64,000 nt of DNA from Notolepis coatsorum (taxonomy: Eukaryota; Chordata; Actinopteri; Aulopiformes; Paralepididae), in the NCBI GenBank assembly GCA_963971535.1, contig OZ020593.1, positions 12,763,500-12,827,499 on the forward strand. The letters run 5' to 3'. Positions 10,597 through 21,877 of the stretch are shown here, in pieces (position 1 is the first letter of the stretch; the number at the start of each line of letters is the position of its first letter). The notes below the pieces were generated by a model, which was not told where the DNA came from, ran no database searches, and saw only the letters and a program-made list of their open reading frames with translations. The position numbers were made by a program, and so were the translations under genes.

Positions 10597-10772
10597 CCCC
10601 CCCCCCCCCCCCCTTCCCCAAAAAATGGAACTGGTGTCGTGGAGTCACTTCGCTGTGAGCGTTTCCACGGTTAGCTTGCGGCTAACGTTATAACCGAACA
10701 ATACACACGTGCCCCGAACCGGGGAGGTCGTACCGAATGGTGTACGGTTCGAATGCGTACCGTTCCACCCCT
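10597..10772 (+). repeat. C18 run and hAT-MITE right end
   Basis: A long poly-C tract (about 10597-10614) is followed by a segment ending TACCGTTCCACCCCTA, the same terminus as at 4967-4982. Confidence 0.55.
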
Positions 10773-10784
10773 AATAAACGATAA

Positions 10785-10904
10785 ACTAGTTTAGTTGGTT
10801 AAACATTTAGAATTATGAACTATGAACTGAACTAGTTAATTTTAAAATGTGTGAACTGTGAACTGAACTAGTTTTTGTAGAAAGTGAACTTTCCCAACAC
10901 TGCC
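10785..10904 (-). mobile_element. hAT element end (CAGTGTTGGGAAAGTTC terminus)
   Basis: On the minus strand it begins CAGTGTTGGGAAAGTTCAC and contains repeated AGTTCAGTTCA. CAGTGTTGGGAAAGT is a widespread fish hAT terminus. Only one end is seen. Confidence 0.6.
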
Positions 10905-11124
10905 AGTCACCGCTGATGGCGAAAATATTGACCACCATTGTAGCCAAGGAGCGTCTGCTCCGAAAGCGATCCCAGACGGGCGCTCAGAGTGGTGGAAGGT
11001 GACACAAGAAGACGAAGAAGTCCTTTGTTTTGACTCGAGAGGCAAAATAAAGGCAGTGGACAGCCATTTTGGATAATCACGCTGAATTATTGAGCTACAC
11101 ACATTACAAAAACCTTTGTGAAAA

Positions 11125-11250
11125 GGCGGCTGGGTGGCGCAGCAGACTAAGTGCTCGTCACCAACGCGAGAGACACTGGTATCGAATCCGGCTGTCAGCG
11201 TTGCCTCCGGCTTGGCCGGCCGTCATACTGGCTCAATTGGCGGAGTGATC
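11125..11250 (+). mobile_element. tRNA-derived SINE, family 1, head only
   Basis: GGGTGGCGCAGCAGACTAAG matches a Pol III A box and GGTATCGAATCC a B box. The continuation CCTCCGGCTTGGCCGGCCGT is shared with 62195-62225 and, inverted, with 18885-18905. Truncated after the head. Confidence 0.75.
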
Positions 11251-11402
11251 ATGTTTTTAATATTGTTAATATTTAATATATTTTTTGTATTTGTATGCTA
11301 TCGCTGTCTTGTTTTCATTCGCGTTTGTTTGAATGTTCTATATGTGATAATCATACGCACGCTGCTGTCTTGACCAGGGCCCACTTGAAAAAGAGTGATC
11401 TC

Positions 11403-11530
11403 GGGCGGTCAGGTGGCGTAGCGGAGATTGTGCTCGTCACCAATGCAAGAGGCTGCGGTCTCGACTCCCGGAGAGTCAGCATTGCCTCGGCTCCAGGCCT
11501 GTACGCTGCGACGAGATCGTCGCAAATTGC
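11403..11530 (+). mobile_element. tRNA-derived SINE, family 1, partial
   Basis: Head CAGGTGGCGTAGCGGAGATT with a B-box-like GGTCTCGACTCCC, as in 58557-58998. The body is lost. Confidence 0.7.
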
Positions 11531-11734
11531 CCCCTAATTTGGCCAGTGCGAATGAAAAATTATATCTACTCGCAAGCTTGCGAATAGTGATTTCACCCCT
11601 TCATTCGCATTTCACTACACTAACATTAGCCTACAACCAGGGCTGTACAGGCGACATAATGTTGCGGTTGTAATTTCATTAGACAGACCAGCGCGGACAT
11701 TTAATAACATGCAATTTAATTGACACGAGCAATG

Positions 11735-11824
11735 GGCTAACGTTAGCTGGTGGTCCCGAGTGAAGCAGGGACGGCGGAGCTATAGGCTAACGTTAGCTGG
11801 TGGTCCCGAGTGAAGCAGGGACGG
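11735..11824. repeat. Two-copy 50-bp tandem duplication
   Basis: GGCTAACGTTAGCTGGTGGT through GAAGCAGGGACGG is present twice, starting at about 11735 and 11785. Confidence 0.75.
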
Positions 11825-12268
11825 TGGAAAAGTGAGGAAAGGGGGTGGGTTATATTGACAAGTGACAACGCTTGACAACAGAAGTTTAAACATAACTTCA
11901 TATTTATTAGTTATTCGTTTCTGTATATCATCCACTGTGACTTTCCATCTCCGTGTTAGACTCTTCCTGTTTACATTCGAGTGTGACGTCATCACCTACG
12001 GCAGCTTAGACGATCAAAACGCGAACCTAGAACAAAACCCGGGGGGGGGGGGGGGGGGCTGGCTCTCTTGTGCGTTCTCGCCCCCTCTCTCTCTCTTGCT
12101 CTCTCTCTACATTCAATGATTTAAAGTAGCCAAACGTTACAGACAGTATAAATACTAACTGGATAGTTGATGATAAACATTTAATTTCATTATCTGAAAT
12201 ATTCTAAAATCATTAAGTCTGCTATAAGCCATTATCCCTTTGTGTGTAATTATTATTTTCTCACAGTA

Positions 12269-12334
<66 letters not shown>

Positions 12335-12600
12335 TTGGCTAAAGTGGATAGAAAACACAGTACTGTGCAAAAAAAGGGCACCCAAGAGTTTTTATATAAA
12401 TAGTCTTAGATGTAAATAATTTTTTTTATTAGTGTGTCAGTAGACTACTCTTAGTACATTTTCATTAAATAATTTTTTAAAGCATCTTCATGGTTTAATA
12501 ATGCAAACATATGTTGCAGGGACTTATTATAATCATCATATTGGCGTGACTGTATGCATCAAAGGGTTAAATCAAGCATTTTTAAGTGCTTTAGGAAATG
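11825..12600. repeat. Unassigned sequence with G18 run and (AT)n(GT)n microsatellite
   Basis: A G run at about 12040-12058, (CT)n at 12080-12106 and (AT)n followed by (GT)n at 12270-12334. No coding exon recognised between them. Confidence 0.6.
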
Positions 12601-12694
12601 TCAAAATATTGCGATATATATTGTGTATCGTGATATGGCCAAAAAATATCGCAATATCATTTAGAGGCCATATCGCCCAGCCCTACTATAATGG
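12600..12694 (+). repeat. hAT-MITE right end (ATATCGCCCAGCCCTA)
   Basis: Inverted words GCGATATA and TATCGCAATAT and the terminal GCCCAGCCCTA are typical of hAT-derived MITEs. The left end is not found. Confidence 0.5.
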
Positions 12695-12796
12695 TAAAAT
12701 AGTTATTTAAAAATTTGCCCCTAAAAAATATTCTTTGCCCCTAAATTTCTCATTTAGGGGCAAGTGTGCCCCTAGTGAAAAAGCTTAGCGTACAGC

Positions 12797-13022
12797 CCTG
12801 GGCTCGGGCTGATCGCTATACTAACTCGTTTGGCTGAATTAGGGGGAGGGAAGCCGTGGGTGGGTCATGGGCATTGTGGACAGCGACCCCTACAGTTCGG
12901 TCGGGGCGCCTGCACAGCGAGGGTAGGATCTGGAGAAAGGTAGTGTGACCTTCCACACATTACACTCTCCCGGTGAGAATCTGCGCTGCCAGGCTGGCTG
13001 CCGGAGGAAAGCATGTGACCAG
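12797..13022 (+). mobile_element. SINE family 1, body without tRNA head
   Basis: GGGCTCGGGCTGATCGCTAT through GGCTGCCGGAGGAAAGCATG matches 58640-58870 closely. Both the head and the 3' tail are missing. Confidence 0.75.
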
Positions 13023-13028
13023 GGCCGC

Positions 13029-13592
13029 CTCAAGTTTCAAGTTTCTTTAATAGTTGTCATACAGAAGTACAGAATACTTTTATACAAAATGCTTCTTACT
13101 GTTACGCTCCAGAGACTGTGCAAGACAAGATAAGTATGAAATAAAATAACATAGTATAGCATGTAAATTAGAAGTAAAAAAAAAAAAATTGGATGAGGAG
13201 GTGCAGTTGCCTGCTCTTACCACCTGGGGTCTGCCCGTCAGGAAGTCCAAGACCCACTGGCAGAGGTCATAGTTCAAGCCCAGGTCCCTGAGCTTGGCTA
13301 TGAGTTTGGAGGGGACTATGGTATTGAATGCTGAGCTGTAGTCGATGAACAGCATTCTCACATAGTTCCCCTGCCTCTTGTCCAGGTGTGATGCTGCTGT
13401 GTGCAGCACATGGGCTATGGCGTCCTCCGTGGACCTGTTGGGGCGATATGCAAATTGCAGAGGGTCCAGGTTGATGGGGAGGGAGGAACAGATGTAGCCC
13501 TTCACTAGCTTCTCAAAGCACTTCATGGCTATGGAGGTGAGGGCTACAGGGCGGTAGTCGTTGAGGCAAGCGGGCGTAGATTTTTTTCGCAC
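13029..13592 (-). mobile_element. CR1/Rex1-type LINE fragment with internal deletion
   Basis: The minus strand encodes [49 protein letters not shown] and [18 protein letters not shown], i.e. reverse-transcriptase domains up to just before the active-site FADD box. The sequence then jumps at about 13190 to the LINE 3' terminus (13029-13075, AAGTTTCAAGTTTC...). About 1 kb is deleted relative to the copy at 21878-23660. Motif A keeps its aspartate (FIDYSSAF). Confidence 0.85.
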
Positions 13593-13599
13593 ACCTCAG

Positions 13600-14398
13600 G
13601 GGGTGTGCGAGCAGTGCGGTCGCACAGGGCCTCGCAATTTATTTTTTTTTTATTTAAATACAAATACATTAGAATGTTAACAATCACTTTCCATCACAGA
13701 CCTAAACTCTAGTTTTGCTTACATGCTTATATATTTCACATTAGACACGTTTGTAGAATAGTGTTCCGGGCTCTGCGGCTCTGCAGATATACTATTGGTT
13801 TCATTCAATTACTTTTATGCAAAGCATCGTGGGGTGGGAGGACTAACACTAGGGGGAGCTGGTTGGCGTCGGTCTGGTAGTCGGTAGAGAGATGTGAAGA
13901 AAGACCGGTATTATCCACGAGGGGAGGGGGTACAGCCAGGTACAGGGCCTATTCGGCGCTGTCCACTGGAGCGAGTGGATGTCTTGGCCAAGAGAACCAG
14001 ATGTGCAGCATCGGAGCGGAGGAGATGGCGCAGCGTGCCGTGGGCTTGTCGGTACCGGGTGTGGTGATTGGGTTGTGCCGGGACGGGGAGGACGTTCGGC
14101 GGATGGACTGAGGATGAAAGTTGTTGCGTGTTGGAACCTTCAGTCAGGCTATAGCTATGTCAGCTAGTAGCTTGGCTGGGGGCAGGGACAGCTAACTAGC
14201 GTTAGCTAACGGTTGGCTACGTTGTCGGGTGCTAACGTGTGGCGGATGGACTGGGAGCGGACTCCCGGGTTCATCCCAACGGGGGGGACAATATCATGAT
14301 GGGACTGGTGAACTTTCTCCACGGTCGTCTCCTTCCTCTTGGACCTGACTCTGCGTTAGGGTGAGTTTTTGGTGCGGTCTGCTCTGTTCCCGCCGTGG
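13600..14398. other. Unassigned sequence with GCTAACG-rich words
   Basis: No recognised exon. 14195-14240 has repeated AGCTAACG and GCTAACGTGTGG words. An open frame at 13979-14167 has no recognisable motif. Confidence 0.4.
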
Positions 14399-14612
14399 AT
14401 CTCTCTCTCTCTCTCTCTCTCGCTCTCTCTCTCGCGCTCTCTCTCTCTCGCGCTCTCTCTCTCTTGCTCTCTCGCGCTCTCTCTCTCGCGCTCGCTCTCT
14501 CTCTTGCTCTCTCTCTTGCTCTCTATCCATCTCTCTCTATCTCGCTCTCTCCCTCTCTATCTATAGCTCTCTCTCTATCTCTCTCTCTTTCTCTCTCTAT
14601 ATCTACCTATCT
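14399..14612. repeat. (CT)n-rich compound microsatellite
   Basis: About 210 bp of CTCTCT with CG, TT and TATCT interruptions. All serine/leucine- or arginine/glutamate-rich frames here are artefacts. Confidence 0.95.
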
Positions 14613-14671
14613 GGCTTTGGGCTTGTTTGTCAGGTTCCGGGGGTGTTTTGAGCATTTTCCCTTTTGCTGCC

Positions 14672-15075
14672 GGGTGGCGTGAATACTTTGGGCAGCCGAA
14701 GAGTGCTTCCGCGTTCGAGTTTTGCGCTCTGATTGGCCAGGTCATGTGACATGTGCGCCAATCGTGGGACAGCAAGTTCTGCGCCTATTTCCGGGTCTAA
14801 CAGCCTGCAAACTACCTGGCGTTCTATCGCCATGCTCTAAGACAAACTCTAACCTTAACCAACTTCGAAAGAGTGCCTAAGCTTAACCGTCGGAATCAGG
14901 GCAGGTGTTCTATCGCCATGCTCTAAGACAAACTCTAACATTAACCAACTTCGAACGAGAACCAGTGTAGAAACTTGCGGTCCCACGATTGGGCATACAT
15001 GTCACATGACCAGAAATGACCTGGCCAATCAGGAAACACTCTTCGGCTGCCCAAAGTATTCAGGCTGCCGGGTGT
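14672..15075. repeat. Foldback: about 105-bp inverted arms around a duplicated core
   Basis: CGGGTGGCGTGAATACTTTG...CCAATCGTGGGAC (14672-14770) is mirrored by CCCACGATTGG...CAAAGTATTCAGGCTGCCGGG (14980-15075). The core holds a direct duplication beginning GTTCTATCGCCATGCTCTAA (14820 and 14907). Confidence 0.8.
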
Positions 15076-15094
15076 GCGACTGTGCAGGTGCATT

Positions 15095-15292
15095 GCCACT
15101 AAGCCTCGGGCAGCGCTATTATTTAAGGATGCGTTGACTGTATCATATGCCCAGCCTCGGGCAGCGCTATTATTTGGGAATGCGTTGACTGTGTCATGTG
15201 CCCAGCCTCGGGCAGCGCTACTATTTAAGAATATGTTGACTGTATCTGTGTGCCCAGCCTCGGGCAATGCTATTGTTTAGGAGTATGTTGGC
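15095..15292. repeat. About 50-60-bp tandem repeat, four units
   Basis: Units begin GCCTCGGGCAGCGCTATTAT and end TATCATATGCCCA, with variants in each copy. Confidence 0.85.
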
Positions 15293-15344
15293 TGAAAAAA
15301 AAAAAAAGTATATAATTTTGTATTTGAATTTTTTTGCCTTTTGG

Positions 15345-15494
15345 GGGGGGGGGGGGGCTCGCATTTCTCCCAGACGGCACTGCATGTGACAGCCTACGGC
15401 CTCCCGGACCAACAGTAGGGGCAACAACCATGAAGGGGGTTGGGAATTGGCATAACGACTAACAGTGGGATAGGAGAAAAAAAAAAAAAAAAGT
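15345..15494 (+). mobile_element. SINE family 1, 3' portion with A tail
   Basis: After a G15 run, CGGCCTCCCGGACCAACAGT through AACGACTAACAGTGGGATAG matches 58880-58970, ending in A16. Confidence 0.7.
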
Positions 15495-15516
15495 GATCTC
15501 AATGTGATTTCTTTCT

Positions 15517-15519
<3 letters not shown>

Positions 15520-15574
<55 letters not shown>

Positions 15575-15679
15575 AACGACCTAAACAAGACGTGGCCACT
15601 GACATTAAGAGCCCCCTTGTGTCTGTCTGTAGTTTTATATTCAAGCGTCTTCTCCTGGGCATCAACAGAAACCTGATGC

Positions 15680-15740
<61 letters not shown>

Positions 15741-16026
15741 GTCCAGGCAAATTACTTTCCTCTCTAAATGTCCATGTGTGTGTAGTATCTGCGTGTGCGC
15801 GTGCTTAGAAGGAAACATGCTCAGTGTGTTCCTTCTTTTTTCTTTTCTCCCCCCCCCCCCCCCCCCCATCCCTTTCATAGCCGCTGCATATCTGCTGCAA
15901 CCGCTGTATTTTCCACAAAGGCAATTAGGAGGCCAGAGAGAGAGAGACGTAATATGTATGCATGCAGCGGCGACGACAGCAACCGGCACCACGCCGCCCA
16001 GACTGGAGGAGGGAGGAAATATGTTT

Positions 16027-16081
<55 letters not shown>

Positions 16082-16090
16082 GAGAGAGGG
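15520..16090. repeat. Microsatellite cluster: (AAT)n, (CT)n, C16, (GA)n
   Basis: (AAT)17 at about 15521-15571, (CT)n at 15682-15736, a C run at 15850-15867 and (GA)n at 16034-16077, separated by short unique pieces. No coding exon recognised. Confidence 0.92.
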
Positions 16091-16319
16091 GGGTGAGCAG
16101 CATAGGCTGGCCAATCACTAACAGAATATTCAAGTGAGAGAGAGACGACAACACACAGGCGACACACACGCAAACACATCCATGATGTTGTCATGCGATG
16201 ATACACGAGACACACACACACTCGTCGTGTGTACAACGTGCGGCGCCGCGTATCGAGGAGGACATAAAGACGGCGGCTCGTTCGAATCCCACCACCACCA
16301 CGTATATATATGGAAATAA

Positions 16320-16616
16320 AACAATACATAAAAGAATATACCCCCCCCCCCCCCCCCTCTCCCCTAAAGCAACAGTTAAAACACAGGACCTTAAGATATA
16401 AACATGAGCCTTACGGGGACCGGTACACGGCGTCTGAAACGGGTGAACGTTGTACACTTGAACAAATAATAATACAATATACCGCACGCGCCTGCACCGC
16501 TGAGGTGAGGCGTGACGGACAACAGGGGAGAACAATAGGCGCCCTGCTGATGGCTGGTCAGCTCAGAGGTACTGGTCTCTCTCTCTCTCTGATGGCCGGA
16601 CAACTCAGAGGTAACG

Positions 16617-16655
<39 letters not shown>

Positions 16656-17305
16656 ACAGAGCTGCAATCGCTAGTGAGGGATAGAGCATAATCCTCCAAG
16701 ACAGATAAAACAGCCAACAAAAAGCTGAGTGTGAACGGGAGCGAGAGTGCGTGTACGTGTGTGTGTGCGTGTGTGTGTGCGTATGTGATGGTCCATGCCT
16801 GCCTGCGCTATCTCCAAAACACGCCTGCCTCTCTCCTGTGACTCATCTGGCAACGATTCCCCTCTCATCCGTTACAGCACACCTCTACACCCCCCCCCCC
16901 CCTCTCTCTCTTCCTCACACATATACACAAACACAGACTTGCGGAGACACTCACTCTCTTTCCCCTCTGCAGACATATACACGCGCGGACATACACACAC
17001 GCACACACCCCCCCCACACACACACACACGCACACACACCGCCGACATACACACACGCACGCGCGGTCGGTCTGTCTCCATCTGTTCCTCTGTGCCCATG
17101 CGATGTAGCCTTGGCTGAATCCTTGCGCAAAAAAAGAAAGACACGGAGAGAGCGGGGATATTTACCTGACTGCAGTCTGCTGCCGGCTGGCTATCCGGAG
17201 AGGAGGCTGTAGACGGGGGAGAGAGAATTAGCAAGCCAGCATAGCGGCGAGCCGCTAGTCTCTTCATCAGCCGATCGCTCAAAACGCAGAGAGCCCAGAA
17301 GGGGG

Positions 17306-17336
<31 letters not shown>

Positions 17337-17340
17337 AAAG
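16320..17340. repeat. GC-rich, CpG-containing tract with C runs, (CT)n, (CA)n and (GA)n
   Basis: C17 at 16341-16357, (CT)n at 16620-16652, GT-rich at 16755-16785, (CA)n at 16985-17065 and (GA)n at 17307-17333. CpG is more common here than in neighbouring repeats. On the minus strand TGCAGTCAG|GTAAAT (GT at 17165-17164) would be a good donor for an untranslated exon, so a gene start is possible but unproven. Confidence 0.4.
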
Positions 17341-18222
17341 AGCTATGTTTTCATATACAAATCAATGGTGGGGGGAAAGACACAGAGGGGGGAACAGTGG
17401 TCTCGCCGGCCGGCCGCAGCTGTCCGCAAGTCTCTCCCCCGGCAGTGGAAGGAAGGCCCGACGCTCGTCTCCCTCTGCATGTTTTTAATATCGACTGTCG
17501 GGGCAGACGTTTTTCCTTTTTTTTCTTTCCCCCCGTCCCTGCCGTTAAAGTTATCGGATGCAGTTTTTTTTTTTTTTTTTTTTTTTTTCATATCTTAGAA
17601 TGATTTTTGCATTATGGTTTTTAAAGAGGCCGTGAGTCACAGCTAAAGAGATCCGTTAAAGCGATATGGAACTTTTGTAGAACGTGTTCCTCCCGTGTAT
17701 GTTCCTTACCCCCCCCCTCCCCCACGATGTAAACCCATTATACTGACACTCGCTTTCACCACTGTGGTTTCCGCGCAGAGGATAAATACCCCCCCCCCTT
17801 TTACTGTTCACTTCCCGTGTGTTTCGCAAAACCCGGTGTCTCGAAAACCTACTTGTAAAAATACACGAAAGAATGTCGGAAAAAAGGAGTCCGCGACACA
17901 ACACTTTAGTTCTATCAACGTTATATTTGCGAAAGAGGATCCGTCGCAAAGTTTAACGACGTATCCACTCTCACAAATGTAATGTCAATAAAACCTCTTG
18001 TACCGCGGATAACCTTTCAGCTACCGTGAATACAGCTGTCAATGTGGCTGTTTGAAATTAAATGAAATGAAATACTAGCTTTTTTCATACCTCATGGTCG
18101 TGAAGCACTTTCTAGAAAGAATTCCCTTGATCCCTTTCAACCTCAGAATGTTCCGAAAGCTACTCGGTAAGAACATACAGTGCAGAAAAGACATCAAGTT
18201 AGAAACATCAAACAGAAAAACA
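17341..18222. other. Unassigned sequence, poly-T and C runs
   Basis: T24 at about 17565-17588 and two short C runs (17710, 17789). No exon recognised. Confidence 0.45.
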
Positions 18223-18224
18223 GT

Positions 18225-18472
18225 ATACGGGAGGTAGAGCAGTTGTCTGGTAATCCGGAGGTTCCCAGTTCGATTCCCGCTCGTCCCGGGCAGCGTGTTG
18301 AAGTGTCCTTGAGCAAGACACTTAACCCCTAATTGCTCCCGATGAGCAGGTTGGCACCTTGCATGGTCGCCTCCGCCGTCGGTGTGTGAGTGAATGGGTA
18401 AAATGTGAGGAACCAATTGTAAAGCACTTTGGATAAAAGCGCTATGTAAATGCAGCCATTTACCATTTAATG
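18225..18472 (+). mobile_element. tRNA-derived SINE, family 2 (TTGAGCAAGACACTTAACCC)
   Basis: Head GGTAGAGCAGTTGTCTGGTA and B box GGTTCCCAGTTCGATTCCCG, then GTCCTTGAGCAAGACACTTA, CTCCGCCGTCGGTGTG and the end GCACTTTGGATAAAAGCGCT. The same family occurs at 27665-27920 (minus) and 37400-37560 (plus), and in pieces at 31490-31650 and 53270-53340. Confidence 0.85.
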
Positions 18473-18519
18473 TATGTTCTTGCCGTTATGAACATTAACA
18501 CAGCATGGTGGTGTTTTTT

Positions 18520-18979
18520 TTTTTATCCACTTTTTGTCCTCCCATCCCAATTTAGTCGTGCCAATTCCCCCCTCCCCTTTCCTGATTGTTGCTCGCATGT
18601 TCCCCCCACTGGTCGGTCTAGGGAGGATTGATAGATACTATCGCATGTCCCCTCCGATACATGCAGAGTCAGCCAGCCACTTCTTTTCACCTGCCAGCGC
18701 GGACTCGTGGACATTGGCGAGGTGTAACGTGTGGGAGGCTCACACTACCCTCGCCATCTCCTGTCCTCGCTGTGCAGGCGCCCTGACCGACCTGTAGGAG
18801 TCGCTGTTTACAACAATCGGACTACCACCCACCACCGGCTTCCCTCCCGCTGACTCTGCCAATTGAGCCAGTATGACGGACGGCCCAAGCCGGAGGCAAC
18901 GCTGACAGCCGGATTCGATACCAGTGTCTCTCGCGTTGGTGACGAGCGCTTAGTCCGCTGCGCCACCCAGCCGCCCTCG
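18520..18979 (-). mobile_element. SINE family 1, full length, 18-bp target duplication
   Basis: Read on the minus strand it starts with the tRNA-like head (GGCGGCTGGGTGGCGCAGCG, B box GGTATCGAATCC), continues through the body and ends in a poly-A-like tail. AGCATGGTGGTGTTTTTT flanks it at 18502-18519 and 18980-18997. The perfect duplication indicates L1-type retroposition. Confidence 0.92.
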
Positions 18980-18999
18980 AGCATGGTGGTGTTTTTTAT

Positions 19000-20180
19000 G
19001 GTTTATCTTCACTGCTACTGGTGACAGTGTATTCTGCAGCCTGTTCCTTGTGGAAGAACAGGACTACCGATAACTGCCAGGTTGATTCATTCACTGAAGA
19101 AGGTCTAGGTAGCAATCATCCAACAATCACTTCCCTCGACGACTGGTGATCTGGTTCAGTGACACTATATTCATTCAATCTTTATTTAATCGTTGAGAGC
19201 GAGCTCTCATTCACAATGGCGTTGAGAAATACAAAACACGATGAATACAAAAAAAAGAAAACGATATAGAAACAGAAGGTCAATTCATTAAACTCCAGAA
19301 GTGGTTCGCTAATAAGGATATAAACTGACCCAATAGATACTAATGAATTGAGTTTTAAAGTGCATTGCAAAACATTCCATGTTTCTGGGGCACAGAAGCT
19401 AAAAGCAGATTTTCCCAATGCAGTGCAAGCTCACCAACAATGGCCTTGTACAGAAACAGATGTCAATACAAGTCACATCTCTCTTTTAGTTTTTTTGTTC
19501 TTTTTTTGAAAACACAATTAGTCAACTTTTTTCCTGTATATTTTGACTGCAGTTCAAGTATTCAAGCTAAAACCAGTAGGCCTAGCTTACATCAGTTCCT
19601 ACTGTGGGACTCAAATAGTATCACATTGCAGGGCTAAAAAGAAATAGGTAATGTTTTATATTAAGGTCCTTGTAATAAGCGTTAGTTAATAGTTCTAAGC
19701 TATGAAATATAAACAGGAATAGCCATCGGAAATAGAGCAGCAATACAGGTAGGCTAACCAGGAGCTAACAGATAGTGTAGCCAAGACTAAGCAAATACTT
19801 AGTCAAACTAAAAATCTATTAACAAAACACAATAAACTACACATATTTGTGCAATACAAATAAAATGTATAGACAATAGTTTCTGAGGAAACAGAGCTGG
19901 AAAAATAAGGTAGCTTTAAAGCTGGGAGCAGACCTCATGGCAAACACAGAGAAAAATGGCTGACCTGGCAGCATCATATGACTAAATCAACAAATAGCAT
20001 CAAAGCTACACTGTTAATAAGTGCATAATAAAGGATTTATTAACCTTAACCTATTGGTAAACAAACGTATTGCTGAAAATATACACTATGACTGCTGTTT
20101 TGACAGAATTAGGGTCTTTACTCTTGGCTACATTTGAAAAAAATAAACGCAACATTAATCCATATTCTGTAGACATGGAT
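19000..20180. other. AT-rich unassigned sequence with a retroposon-like tail
   Basis: 19160-19260 (TCTTTATTTAATCGTTGAGA, then A-rich) looks like an inverted LINE 3' end. The remainder shows no exon or clear repeat boundary. Confidence 0.4.
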
Positions 20181-20187
20181 TTATGAC

Positions 20188-20392
20188 ATTTTGGGTCCGG
20201 TACCGGACCCGTCGGGCTTAAGACCATGATGCATTATAAACTGGAGATTAGCCTATCCAGAACTAAACAGATTACCGTACAGTTTGGACAATAGTAGCGG
20301 TAGTAACTGTACGGTGACATAATTATTGCATAATGCATTGAAAGGCTCAAATGTATGCATCTTATAATGCATCGTGGTCTTAAGAGGTTAAT
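20188..20392. repeat. Palindromic MITE-like segment
   Basis: Contains the perfect 18-bp palindrome GGGTCCGGTACCGGACCC (20193-20210). Inverted pair CTTAAGACCATGATGCATTATAA / TTATAATGCATCGTGGTCTTAAG, each about 23 bp with one mismatch, lies near 20217 and 20363. ACCGTACAG/CTGTACGGT form an inner pair. Confidence 0.65.
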
Positions 20393-20590
20393 AAGGCATT
20401 GTTCTCGCTTTAGAAAGATACAGCTCTAAAGCTACAGCTTTGATGCTATTTGTTATCGAATGATATAGACTAGAGACTACAGTATGTCACTAATTTCACT
20501 CTGGACAGCCCTGACACAGCAGTGCTAAATCAGAAGGTCGAAGTCGTTTTCACATACAAGGAATTTGATTTGGTAGTTTTTGTTGCGACA

Positions 20591-21536
20591 TTAACTCTTT
20601 CAGTGCCACTCACAAGATTTCTCGTGTTTTTTTATAGGTGGTTGCTAGCCACTCACGAGATTTCTCGGAATTTTTAATTTTTTTTTTTTTTTGCGATCTG
20701 AAAAATTATTGCATCACCCGAGCCTACCCGAGTATTGCCGAGCTGCGCCGGTGATCACTGTGGAAAAAAGCGCCCCCTGTCGTCTCCCAGATGACATAAG
20801 TGATTTTGGAATGGACTCAATGAAAATGAATGGGGAAAAAAATCCGGTACTCCACATTTTCCAGTTCACTGATCCAGCAGGGGTTACTAGAGTTCATTCT
20901 GGAGCCTCAGATCCCCGCGGATCATGGAGATCCACTGTGTCGCGTTGGATCCATACACGTATCGATTTTTTCGAATGGTGATCAGGAATTGGAATATACC
21001 AGTTGGATACCATCTGATGTCAGGTAAGGACTCTATGTTATCAGTGGTAGGATAATCAGAGTAAGTTTGATGAAGTTATAAGCTGTTTTGTGAAATGTCT
21101 TCTTTTGGTTTCAATGTAAAACTCCGAGAGGAAATCAACGAGGCGATTATCCGCGCGCGGCCGTAATGTGCGTGCGTGCACGTATAATATTGATCATCTA
21201 GCGTTTATTTGAAAACGATTCATAAAAAGGCCGACGAATATCAACGTTGTGGAATATTCCACTAAAAGACGATTTTCATAGAATGCTCCAGAATGAGCTG
21301 TTTTTTATATCAAAACGGGGGCTTTTCTAACTGCTCTGAAACGGCAACGACGCGATAAAAAAACAATCTGCCTTCACAGCACTGTCTGGAAAATAGTCTT
21401 TGATAATGCGATGGGCAGATTAGACACATAGCCATAATTTAAAACATAGATTAGGCGATATTAACGTTAACATTGGCGCGGATGGTGGCATTCAAGCGGT
21501 AAAATGGAAAACCAGGCGTGGCACTGAAAGAGTTAA
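20591..21536 (+). mobile_element. TTAA-flanked element copy
   Basis: TTAACTCTTTCAGTGCC at the left, GGCACTGAAAGAGTTAA at the right. Two subterminal near-palindromes (CACAAGATTTCTCGTG and CACGAGATTTCTCGG). Donor-like GTCAGGTAAGG near 21026. A CTAGCGTTTATTTGAAAACG block is shared with 3590, 8035, 36160 and, in part, 46750. Confidence 0.85.
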
Positions 21537-21877
21537 CAGACAGATAATAAAATAAAAAGGTGGAATAATAAATAATAAAATAAGAAAGGAAATAACACAG
21601 AATGCCCTTACAATCAGAATCAAGTATCCAATGAAGCCTGCAATAAGAGCAAGTAAAACACAGCTAACACTGTTTCCTAACCCACTGGTAGCAAGCGAAT
21701 GGCTGACAATATTGACATGATCTGAACTGTGTTGTGGAGTTCAGGCTTGCCACGGTAGTCATGATACCAGTGTTACTTGGGGTTCAGGCATCCACCGAGT
21801 ACATTACTGTACATGCCCACCGGTGTATGCTTTTATTATTATTATAAAAAACTTTTAAATAGAAATAAAATCCATTT

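Noticed and set aside
14294..16170. Ser/Leu-rich and Arg/Glu-rich frames of 60-217 codons
   Set aside because: They are translations of (CT)n/(GA)n and (AAT)n microsatellites in several frames at once, with no domain.
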